Under the pieces are notes generated by a model. That model did not search any database and was not told the DNA's origin. It was given only the letters and a program-made list of their open reading frames with translations. A stretch of DNA of 64,000 nt from Silene conica. Its lineage: Eukaryota > Streptophyta > Magnoliopsida > Caryophyllales > Caryophyllaceae. The translations under genes and the position numbers were made by a program. Positions 11,030-23,000 of this stretch are shown piece by piece (position 1 is the stretch's first letter; the number at the start of each line of letters is the position of its first letter). The stretch covers positions 33,361,501 to 33,425,500 of the forward strand of contig CM055315.2 of the NCBI GenBank assembly GCA_029255685.2, in the 5' to 3' direction.

Positions 11030-14000
11030 TCAAGGGCAGCAAAATGGGAATACAACTGTGGGATCTGTCCCTGTGTCGTTACTTCTCTGCTCAAAGGAAA
11101 TAATAGAGGTTTGACTATAGTACTCGCCAGTTTCGTTTCTCATACCTGCATTTGCTGTCTTCCCGCTTAGCTTCAAGATGGAACCGCATTGTCTGGGTTG
11201 GGTTTGGTAGAATACTTTGGAGACGACTAGTTCTCCATCCTTTTCCTCTTCATCAATGCCCAAATGGTACTGATGCATTACCCAGCTCGTCTTTTGGGGT
11301 TTCCTCTGTTTGCCATAGTTGGTGTAAAGCACCAAGATCTTCTTGTAACCCCTCACCTTGCCATTGATGAGAACAGGTCGGGTTTTCCCTGTTTTGTGCC
11401 AACGGGTCTCACTGCCATCCTCATCTGTGTGTACCTTTCTCCGCTTTCTTGTTCCTGTGGTGTATGCTTTAGATGGACGATGGAAGAAATGACGGATTTG
11501 CCCGTCTTTGTTTACTCCTGCATTATGCATTTAGTTCCAAAATTAGTTGGCAATTTTGTTCATTTAACATCACCTGATACCTGAGAAGTTACTCCAATAG
11601 AAGTTACTCCCTAATTTTATAGTACAAGTTAGAGTAACAAAGGGTAAAAGACAGCTTGAGCATATGGCCAAAGTTGCACCCTTTGCAAACCATGTTTGTA
11701 TGAACAAATACTGTATTTAATTTTTATGGGTCCCTCAAATTGATGGCTACAAATATGATGTTTTTTTCTCAGAATGGTGGAAGGTCACACTCCATTTAGG
11801 GTGGAGTAGGGGATTGGCATATTATATCCAAACTAGTAATTTTAATTTTACACACTATTCACAAGTAAGTATTTAATTTTGGTTTCCGTTCAATGCATAA
11901 GTTCAAATATATTTATGTGAGATTTTGTTTGGTTCGTTTTTATGAGAACATTAAAAATATCTAACTTTTATAATTTTTACAAATAGGTAACAAACGTTAT
12001 TTACTGTATAAAACACGCGTTGTCAAATGTGAAAAGGTAAAGTGGTAGTTTGGATATGAAATTATGAATGGAGGAAGTATATGAGATCTACGATTATACT
12101 TCATTCATTTACTCCACTCTACCACTTACTATTTTGTACATTATTTTCTTCAATTTCGATTTCCTCTCAATACATACGTGAAAATATATTCATGTGTGAT
12201 CATGTTTGATCCGTCTTTACGAATGTATTAACAATATCTAACTTTTATCATTTTTGCAAATAAATAGCTAACGATATTTACCGTCTAAAATAAGTGTTGA
12301 AAAATGTTAAAAATTAAAGTGGTAGAGTCGAGATGCGAAGAATGTAGAAGTTATGATGCAAACCGAATTCTTATTTGCAACAGTACTGTCCTTCGCAAGC
12401 TTGTGACGGACCGTTTTCTTTCACAAAATACTCACTTTTTCTCTCTCTCCGACACTATTCATGTGGTTCCATTTCTCCACTAACTCTTTTGTATCCATTT
12501 TATCTCACAAAATATCCGTCACAAATGGTGGGTCGTCACAAGCAAGCCTTACGGTAAGAGTAATGGGTTTGCGTACTTTTTCCTTAGGCATGCATTATGA
12601 GTTATGACTTTAGTTGCGAGTGTGAAATCAAAATACGCTATACTTGTTATTCATCATTTAGAGGGTGTGGGTTAAACTAGTTTTAAATAGATGAGACAAT
12701 TTATTGCTATTCTCTACTCATTATGCTTTTAATTCGTTTTGAGTTTAAGATAGATCTACTTGTGAAGCTTTTGTGATAATAAGGCCTAGGTGTACTAATA
12801 TTATTTTGACGAGTAGTTAGGATTGGGATCAGGCGGGGATCGAGCTTAACCTCAAGCTTACAAATGTATACTTCTTCTTAACTGATTCTCTTCCAGCCCC
12901 TCAGGTCGATCGGTTGTTTTCCAAAAATGTATACTCAGATATTATTGGATTTTTTTTTTTTTTTTTTTTTTTTTGGTAGATATTATTGGATTTTTAGAGA
13001 CTCCCCCAACTCAACCGACTCTTGCAATGTGTCGAGATAGTTGTTTTTATTTCTTAAGCCTCTGTTTTTTTGCATTACGGTCACCTCTTTTTAGCTTCAG
13101 TTTAGAACTTATACAGGTTTAGTTTAGAAAAGTTCAGATCATATATGTCAATTAAACAAAAGAAGTCCAAAAAATTCATATCCTATAAATTCTATAAATT
13201 CAAATTTTATAAATTTAGTTTAAAAAGTGCACTTTAGTTTATACCCACTTTTAAATAAGTTTAGATCTTATAAGTTTTATTTAGAAAATTTTAGTTTTTA
13301 TAAGTTCAGTTTAAATCCTATATAAGCTTAATTTAGAAAATTATTAAGATGTTATAATTATGATGGGTGAGAATGCGACGATGATTTAGAAATAATTATG
13401 TAAGAATGGATATTCTATTTCATTTGATTTTCACCTTCAAATTTTCCACCCATAGATCGACCTTTTGTCTTGGCAGTTCATTTATTTGATACACGTCAAC
13501 TATTCCATCTTTTATTCTTTACCAAAATACAGATTAGCTGTAGATTAATCTACCATCTCCATCTTGGGGAAAGTATTGTATTATCAAACAACTAGTTTTT
13601 GGCCCGTGTAAAAAATTGCACGGGTTATTTTTAAATTGTATTATTCTAAATATGTATTATCGGAACTAAATTATAAATGTTCATAAGTTTTGTTTTATAT
13701 CTAACGTCTATACACTTTTTTTATCAAAATTTGATTTTGTTTTATATCTAACGTCTATATACTTTTGTTTATGACTTGATTTTCGCAAAATAATTCAATT
13801 GATGATATTAATTTTTCCGGTATTCTTGGTTGTTAAATTAATATTAAGTTAATTTTATTGTTTTTCATTTAATATTGTCGCCACAGTTTTTTTTTCGATT
13901 GTTGTAAATTGTTTATTATGTTTATTGTAATTATGTATTTGGTATAAATTGTTATGGGATATTCTACGGTGTAACCTCGAGTTTTTCAATTTTCTAGGTT

Positions 14001-17000
14001 GTACCCCTATATTTTTTAAATTCTATGGTATGTCCTTAAACTCTATACATTAGTTCTATACAATGACTACATTAGTTCTATACAATGACCTTATTTATCA
14101 GTTTTGCTAGCTTAATTTCTTAATTTACGTATTAAATCATCTATTTAACATTTCAATTACTCGACAACCTTCTCATTTACTTATTAGTTTACCGAATTAC
14201 CATTAACCAACCAAATAGTATACAAATCTAACTCAATTTCATCAAATTGCTATTATTATTTCATGCTTCATAACATGTTTTATAATAGAAATTTATTCTT
14301 ATTTAAAGATATTTGTGATACTTTCTATATAGAATGGTGATATCACATTAATAAGTCAAAATAAATGTCAAATTATGACTTTTTATAGTAATAGTGTTAA
14401 TGGAGATTTGAAGGAGGTCATTATCGGGAATAAGTAAGAAGATTAAGGGTATATCATAGAAATTATAAAATGTAGGGATACAACATAGAAAACCGAAAAA
14501 CATGAGGGTACACCGTAGAATATCCCAATTGTTATTTAATAGTTTTAGACAGACGACGTTCAAAATTATTATATCTTCTTATATAATACTCCGTATTTAA
14601 GTTCATGTTATACATATTGACAGTCTTCGTAGAAATTTATGTTTACGAACTTATATCAAAAGTGTTACGTAATAATTGTAAAACTGTTATTTCAGACAGT
14701 TATTTCGAATTAAAATCATTATACAACTTTGTGGATCCCACCATGATAAATTAAAAAAATTGGGTTGATGACGTGGCTCAACCAGAGCTTTCTAAATGAT
14801 CTTGCAATTATATAGATAAAATATTACTCACATACTAGTGTAACACCCATGAAAATTCACGGGGTTGTTCAATTTCAATTTTTTTACACGAAACGGTCAA
14901 TTTAAGAGACTAATAACTTATGTGGTGTATATATGTAAATGCTTTAATAAAAATAAATCAAAAAGTTTATATATAATTAAGATATACAAGAACAGTTTGA
15001 CATTTAACGTTTTACTTGTAAGTTGAGAAAACGTTAAATATAATTAAAAAGGGGAAACATTTACTTTCCATACACGAAAAGTATTGCGAGCTGAAAGTTA
15101 ATTAAAATATAAAAATTTAGAGCAAGTGCAATATTGATTTTTTGCCTTGGGTTTGTCAAATAAGATAAAGTTCTTCTATTGGAGGTTACATTGGGATTGT
15201 GAAATAAATTGATGATAGAGAGTTTAGTTGGAATGTAAATTAATATTGTATACCAATAAGATTAACTTTTTTACACAACATTTAATAATAAGAATAACTG
15301 ATTAACTCTTTTGTCATTATTAGGAGTTATTTCTAATGTAATTAAAAACAGCTATTTCTATATACGTAATTATTAAGAGTTATTTTCAATGTAATTTAAA
15401 TCAACTATTTCTATACGTAATTAAGAGTTAGAGACAAATTAATGTTTTGTAATTATTATTAGGTTTAGAGTTACTAAGCCCTTTCTCTTATTTGCTTACT
15501 TGGTTGATTCTAATAGGTTGAATGGACAATAAGATGAAATGTATGCCAATGCAAATAAAGCAAAGCACGGGTAATTGTAATTGTCTTATATTATAGATTT
15601 TAATTAATGTAAAAATTTATTATACATTTATCTTTAAACATTGATGTTCAATTTTATGAATAATAATATACGTCAAAAATCTAAGAAAACATAAATTATC
15701 TTGTGCGTTGCACGAGTCATAAATCTAGTTTTATTTTATAAGGGAAAAGTGAAATGAGTGTAGTTATTGACTAGGACGAAAGAAGTACAATTTAAGACTA
15801 GGCCGGTTTACCGGATCCACATATTTAATTTGTAGTTTGAGAATTCTTCATGATACATAATAAATAAAATTTTCTTTAATTTGATCGAAAAAATATGAGT
15901 GATAATTGAACTAATAAAATTTGGTTTTGTAAAGAAGTTGCGAAGGCCTGTTTGGTAAACAAATTTATTCGGTTTAGTAGATTTCTGTATGAGTAGTAAA
16001 TTCACTAATTAATCTACTAATTTTATGTGTTTGATAGACAATATATTCTAATGTATATTGGTTTATTTGGTTGAAATATACTACTTCGTATTTTTGAACA
16101 TGTTAGTAATGGTAGGCTTAATAGGATATTAATTGTAACAACATATTCAATTTATACATGAAAACAATCTAATTGCACTATAATCTCCTAATTACCACCC
16201 GTCCTTTATTAATTTTTCTAATATAATTTAATAGTCTATTTTACTATTAAAATATTTTAACCATATTCTAATGAATAATATCATTATCAACTTTCATAAA
16301 TTTGTTTCTATTACTTGCCAAACAATATTGAAACCTAAATAGAGGAGAGCCAAATAAATATGTGTGATATTTATCACCTATCAGTGGCTATCACTATAGG
16401 AGAGCCAAATAAATATATGTGATATTTATCTTAATAAATATATGTGATATTATCACCTATCATTCATGACGGTTCTAAGGGATGATTCATGTCAGTCGAC
16501 CCTAAAATATTTTGGGACTAAGGCTCTGATGTTGTTGTTGTTGTAATATATAGTGACAACTCACAAATATAGGCGATGTTAGTAATGAATGAATTATTTT
16601 CAGCATAAACAAATTAAACAAATATATAATAAATGAAATGTTGGATAATTTCTTATCACGTATGTGCAACGACAAATTAAATAAACACTTGGTACAAGTT
16701 GTGATATTGAATACATTAATATAAAAAATGCTTATTTTAAGTATTATATTGTAAACTAAATTATTATAGAAAATAAAAAAAAACTATATATTGATAATAA
16801 AAAATTTTAAAAATAAATATTTATAGAAAAACGTTAACCTATCTGGTTTATAACCCTAACAAGGAGTCGTTAAACTTAAACCCATATTAGAAAGCTGAAA
16901 TAAGGTAAGATGGACCTATATTTTAGACGAACTCCAATAATTGAACTCGTAATCCGTCGAACCGACTCGTTTGACATGTACTCCGTATATCTACACCCCT

Positions 17001-20000
17001 TACAAAAATGTGAGCAAGCCTCATTTACTATTCATAATGAACAGTAGTAAGAAACATCGCTTTATTTTATTTTTACTAAAAACGCAGCGTTTGACTCTAC
17101 AGTTATATCCATCAATTGTTTTCCTTACTTTTCCCTCTCTCTCACCTCAATTAAGCTTGTATCCCATCAACTCTGATTTCCCCTACATTTCCATTATGGT
17201 TTTTGAAACTCTCACCTCTATCTTCTCTCACCCTCAGCCTTTTTTCTCTGTTAGATTCATATACAAAGCAATTACTACAATCAAACACTTATTAAAAGAT
17301 TTTCAAGTGAAACATATTTGGCTTTGATTTAAAACACGCTTTGGATGACAATCGTAGAACTCAAATTCAACGTTCGGGCACGCTTTGGATGCTTACGGTA
17401 ATTGATTTATTTGTTTTCGTTATGAGTATACTTTTCAATTTATTGTTCTTCTGTCACTCTTTGGATGCTTACGGTAATTGCTTTTTTGTTTTTGTTTTTA
17501 ATGGAGTGTTTATAAGGTGGTCAAACTAAATGTGCATTTGTTAGGGTTTTAAGCCGATTTTAAGTACTATAACATCTATAAATTGAAAGATTTTTAATCG
17601 GGTTTTGGGTCAATGTGAAAGCTGATGAATTAACTCATTTGAGAAGGAGGCGGTGCTCAGACGATCTGCCTATTGAGATTTGGTAAGAAAAATATTGTGC
17701 TAGCTCAGTGTTGTTTTAATTGTGTATATAAAAAGGCAAAATATTCGAGCCATCTAGCGTCTTTTTATCAAGCCCCTTTTGATCGCAACTGTAATATTGT
17801 TTGAATGGTATGAGTGATATTTTTCGGTTTTAATTTCTAAATTTGGGTTTTTTGGGTTTAAAATATTGAATTCATTGGTATTTTCATGTGTGAAATATGG
17901 AATTTTGTGAAAAACTGCAAATTGTTTTCATACAATCATACCCAATGTGTTTTCCAATAATATTACTCTCTTTTGGTATTATTCTCTCATGGGTTCAAAA
18001 TAAATAGGATATGGTTATGTGTAGGGTTGACATTATACCTTACATGGAATTTTGTAGCAGACTATAGCTTCGATAAATGGTGGAGGTAAGCTTATTCTTT
18101 TACTACTTGTCCTCTCTTTCCTTGGTTCGCATGTTCATATTTGGCTTTGAAAGTGGGAATTCTTATTCATGAAATGCCTTTTTCATTCAAACAAATGGGA
18201 CAGTTTGGTTCCTTGTTGTTATCTACATCATATCTGGTGTCCCTTGTGTGTATGTATTGTGGCGCCGACCACTTTCGCGGGCTTTTGGGTACTGTGAAAT
18301 GAAGGTATTATGACATGAAATTATTGGGTGCTTAGTATGAAAAGTTATATATTTCATTACAAAGATCAACTTGGTAATATGTCGGAACCATTTCCCTGCA
18401 GTTCACCTGCTTCCAGTCTGAGAAGAATTATTAATTCGTCAGTCGTCATTGGTGTGGCTTATAGTTCAAATGGCTTATAGGAAATATGCATTCACTTTCT
18501 AATTTGCTTTTAATCTCTTCTTTCCTGACATTTCTGCGTATTACAATTCTTTCGTAGGTGATGAATTTGATTGGTGACGTGAAAGGGAAGGTGGCAGTTA
18601 TGGTGGATGATATGAATCATATGATTGACACAGCAGGTCAGTTCCCTTGAGAATTTTGTTTGGTGCAATTGTGTGTTATTTAACCCTATAGTATGGATGA
18701 ATCTTTTGTTTCTTAGCTGTCAGAATAGCTGGAGAGAGGAGATGATTTCGGTTTTTCGGAAAAAAATTATGCAACCAGGATTGATCGGATTGCAAAGCTA
18801 CGTGGGTGTATGAAAGCAGAGAGCTATGTTGACACTATTCCTGAATTCTTCAAGGAAGAGGTGATCTACAAAACATTGTTAAAGAATTTTATCCATGTGG
18901 AACTTGTGGATATATATGAACAGTTGTTCAATATAATGAAAAATCTAGGGTTTCCAATTACAGTTTCCACTTATAACATGAGGTTGCTACTCTACAAGAG
19001 GACTGATAAGCGAAAAATTGCCGACTTAGTTCTAATGCTAGAGAAAGAGAATATTAAGCCTTCTGCTTTTACTTACCATGTAAATGAACTATTGAATGTA
19101 TGGTTCGATCATTAGATGAGTAATGGGAGGGTGTTGATGCTGATTATGTTATTGTTTGAACTGGCAACAGTCGCAGCAAGCACTTAAGAAGATATCGCAA
19201 GAGCACCCTACTGCGTGTTTGCGAGCTGGTGCACTTATGGCAGTTCTCTCTTACCCTGATTTCTTTTCAACTGGGGTTCAGGCAAGCTTTTTCTTGTGCT
19301 TTCTGCCTTTTTGAAGTGTTGTTATACTGACTCAATTGCAGTTATTTTTAAGGATTCAAGTTCTCACTTGTTGTATCTGATTTAGCGAGTCGCGCTATCT
19401 ACTGCTGCAAATATGTGTAAGAAACTTCCTTCGGATGCTGCTGATTTTGTGATGGAAGTTGTTCCTCACTTGACAAATCTCTTGCAGTATCATGATGCAA
19501 AGGTTAGGGCATGAAACTACTATTTGCCGTCTTATCACTTATCAGTCACTTTATGACATATAGTCGTATCCTTATAAACTATATGTGGGGTGCAGGTTCT
19601 TGAACATGCTTCTGTTTGCCTTGCCCGAATTGTTGAGGCCTTTGCAACATCGTCCGACAAGTTAGACGAGCGTTGTAATCATGGTCTGGTCACCCAGGCT
19701 GCTTCAGATGTTCAGCAAAGGGAGGGAACTTCTGAAGCAAATGACAGATGCTAATAATAGTAAAATGGGGCCGATGGAATGTGATGCACTTGTTAGGATT
19801 AAGTGATCTACAGGGGTTGTTGTGGTGAAGTTAGCAAAGTCTGCTGACTATATTCGGGCTGGGTCGTGCTTCACCCTGGTCCTCTTACCGACAATGACAT
19901 CAATGGTAAAGCGTCTTGGATTCCCGAGTCTTAAAATCCATTAGAAAACTGCACTATGACAGATGTTTATGGTTGATTTGTATCGAGGATTTGATAAAGC

Positions 20001-23000
20001 TATCTGACTGGGTAATATTTGATATATAATTATCAGAGGTCAAGATACCAATATCAATACTAGGAGCTGAAATTGACCATACTTGTCCACCTGAACAAGC
20101 AAGGCATTTTGAAAAGATTTTGGCTGCAAAATCTGAGGTCAGTCTTTGATATTCACTCTTTTCTTTTCTTTTTTAAATCAATTGAGAATTTGACTACATA
20201 TATGTCCTATATAAGCATTCTTTGGTTATGATTATGATGAGATACAGAAAAGTGACTCTTTAAACTGACTCACTTATTTATATCATGAAGTAATAGTCAT
20301 CATGTACATATCTCGAAGCAGTTTTCGTTATGAATTACGAATCATCTCTAAATAACCTCTTCAGTCTTCATTGTTATGCAAGGGTCTATAACATATGTTT
20401 GCCGATACCTCGCCACGTATTCGGGTAAATGTTTATATAATATACATGTAATGATGCAAAAATGATATAGCTCAGCAACGAAATGAACAAATGAACAGAC
20501 TCTGTGACTGTTCAGTTAGAAACCAAACTCAGCTACGGGTTCAGCAATGGTTTCACTCAATTATTTGGACGCCAAGTTTAATATTTGCTTGGGAATTAAG
20601 TAAAGGTCAGACTAGAAGTTCAAATTTCAATGGAATGAAAGACTCGATTATTCTTTGGTTCTTGATTCTGCTAGAATAAAGCAAACGACTCGCTAAACTT
20701 GGCTTCTTTTTATTGTGAAGTACTAAAATTAGTCGGTTGATGCACTTCTTGATGCAATTTCATATGGGTCATTCAGATACCGCCTTTGTGTGTTACTAAG
20801 ACAATCGTTAAGTTGCGTACATTCCATCCCCCTGCAATTTGTGGTTGCCCTTAATGCATTGGGGTAATGATGTTTCATATAGCAGAAAAAGTAAGGTACT
20901 AAAGAAGTAGTTGAGATTTCAAATCTGAGTTTTTGATGCAGATTGAGAGCTTTGTGAAGATATATCCTGGTGTTTCCCATGGATGGAGTGTCAGATATGA
21001 TGTGGAAGATGATTCTGCTGTTAAAAGTGCTGAAGAGTCTCATTCAGATATGATTAAGCATATCAAGTGAAAGTTGCGAGTCTTGTGACAGTCTCATTGC
21101 AATAAAAGCATATGATTTTAGCCTGAATATTCTAGACAGGCCGATTCTGTGAACAAGCCAAATATTGGTGTTTCGAATACATGTTTGTTTGATTAAAAGT
21201 TACCAACTTTTATAACAATGCTTATTTTTTAAAGGTTGTCATCAAAGATCAAAATCTTAAAATTTTCCCTTTACTTTCTTCATGGAGTAGAATTGTCATT
21301 TTCCCTCTATATATTCTCCAAATTTTAATTTAAAGGTCAAGCTTAATAAACATTTGTTTTCACAATGAACGCAAAATCGCTTTACAAGGCATAATCCTTG
21401 ACGCGCATGTAGCGAGCAAGCAATAATAATCAACTCATTATCTCCATAACTTTGTGTTTTGGTGGTGATTTTTACGATGGAAATATGCATTCACTCTTGC
21501 GGATGGTACCGAAAAACATACTGCTGAAAGAGCATTACTTGAAGCGGATGGTACCGAAAAACATAATGCTGAAAGAGCATTACTTTGTGTTTTGGTGGTG
21601 ATTTTTAGGATTAGGTGGATTTGAGGTGGTTATTACTAAAGATTAACATTTTTTTTGGCAGCAAGATTAACACATAAGACGGTTATATAGAACAATAATG
21701 ATCAAGTGAACTTTGACATAACCGAAATCAATCGTGTGATGTGCCTCCACATCAGAAAAGAGTCTATGGATCATTCATATTAACCGTGCCTTTATTGGCC
21801 ACTACAATAGCGAAAATAATAGCTAAGGAAAAAATGACTATTTAATGTTATAGACAACATTCGTAATTATCGACGTTTACATAGTCAAGTAGAGCCAGGA
21901 GACAACAATACGAAATACATGAATCAGTTCTAATTCCAATAAACGAGTGACACTAACTTGGGGTAAGGCGCGCGTTTCGCGCGCCGTACAACAACTAGTA
22001 CATAGATACCTATTTATCATAAATAACCATTGTCTACAATGCAGAATGCAGAGGAGTAATAGAAAAGTAGAGTATAGGTGAAAAATGATGGAAGTAGAAG
22101 ATAAATAGTAAAAATACCTGGTAGTTTTTGAGGGTGGGTGTAACAAATACCATTTAGACCTTCAAGGGTTGGTATAAACTCATCTATTAAAGGATGTAAT
22201 CCATGAGACTCCTCCGGCCTCACCTTCCCTTCCAAATGCTGCACCAATTCTTGATCTGTTGGATCAAATCTTACGCCTGCTGGTAATCCCGGTAGATCAT
22301 TTATCTTACCCTAATCATCAATATCCATATCCAAAACAATTATTATATATACTTTCTGATCTTCACCTCTCATATCAAAATTCATTCGTCTTACACACTT
22401 GTATTCTACAAAACAATCATATTATGCATGGAACACAAACATAATAACATGTAATACACAAATCCTTGTTTAAGATGGTTGCTTACGAGTAAAATAAGAT
22501 CGATAAGACACAAACATAATGCTTATGTACTAGAAAATAACTTACCTATCTATTCAAGTAGCTTGATATTTCACCTGTTGTATGTCTAAAGAGAGATAAA
22601 TTGCAAATAATAATTGACTTCTTACGTACGTAACATAATTGAATTATACAACTCATGGTATAAGATAATTTGAGTATATATTATTCACAATTTGTATTTC
22701 ATAACTCACGGTATAAGATAATTTTAAGAATTTTCAATATCTTGAAAAATGCACGAGGTATCTTGGACAATAGGTCTGAGGTTCAATTCCCATTTCCTCT
22801 AATATTATAATATGACTAAGCGGGCGTTTTAGTTTAAAAAAAAAAGCAAATAAACAAATATTTGTAATAATCATACTCTCTCCTTTCAAGTGAATTCCAT
22901 ATATTTGTTGGAAGTAAGTAATAATAACCTGTTGTTGAAGCTTGATTTGATGACCACAAGAAGGGCAAGACTTTACTAGTCTCGAGGAGGAGGAGGAGGA

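Larger units (their letters stand above)
18558..21998 (+). mobile_element. Gene-capturing Helitron (5' end not located)
   Basis: A strong Helitron 3' terminus ends this unit: perfect hairpin GGCGCGCGTTTCGCGCGCC (21967-21985), nine bases, then CTAG at 21995-21998 followed by T. Upstream, all on the same strand, lie exon-like fragments of a PRPP synthetase, a PPR protein, a HECT ubiquitin ligase and a dienelactone hydrolase, some with introns still present. Several genes in tandem, same orientation, introns retained, is the known signature of Helitron capture. The true 5' end is upstream of 18558, perhaps beyond 17580, where a weak F-box-like exon (17637-17683) is seen; no convincing TC start was found. 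Confidence 0.7.
11518..22117 (-). other. Giant intron 2 of the NAC073-like gene, a transposon nest
   Basis: The 10,600 bp between the phase-1 donor at 22117 and acceptor at 11518 contain a MITE at 12391-12554, a poly(A)-only insertion at 12950, Helitrons at 13592-14816 and 14835-15597, a Helitron end at 15728, a SINE-like tail at 16468, and a multi-gene Helitron ending at 21998. Stretches at 11600-12380, 13000-13590, 15730-16460 and 16545-17580 are AT-rich with no recognised content. Confidence 0.8.

Noticed and set aside
11152-11584. Plus-strand open frames
   Set aside because: Antisense shadow of NAC exon 3, which has clear NAC domain homology.
14348-14563. 71-codon minus-strand frame
   Set aside because: Lies across the arm of a Mutator-type MITE.
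15940-16340. Possible hAT-like MITE with CTGTTTGG and CCAAACA ends
   Set aside because: The inverted match is too short and no 8-bp target duplication was found.
17637-17683. Possible F-box exon ([14 protein letters not shown])
   Set aside because: Too short to separate from chance; mentioned only as a possible fifth captured fragment.
22760-22815. tRNA box-B-like motif in NAC intron 1
   Set aside because: No A box at the expected distance and no tRNA fold seen.
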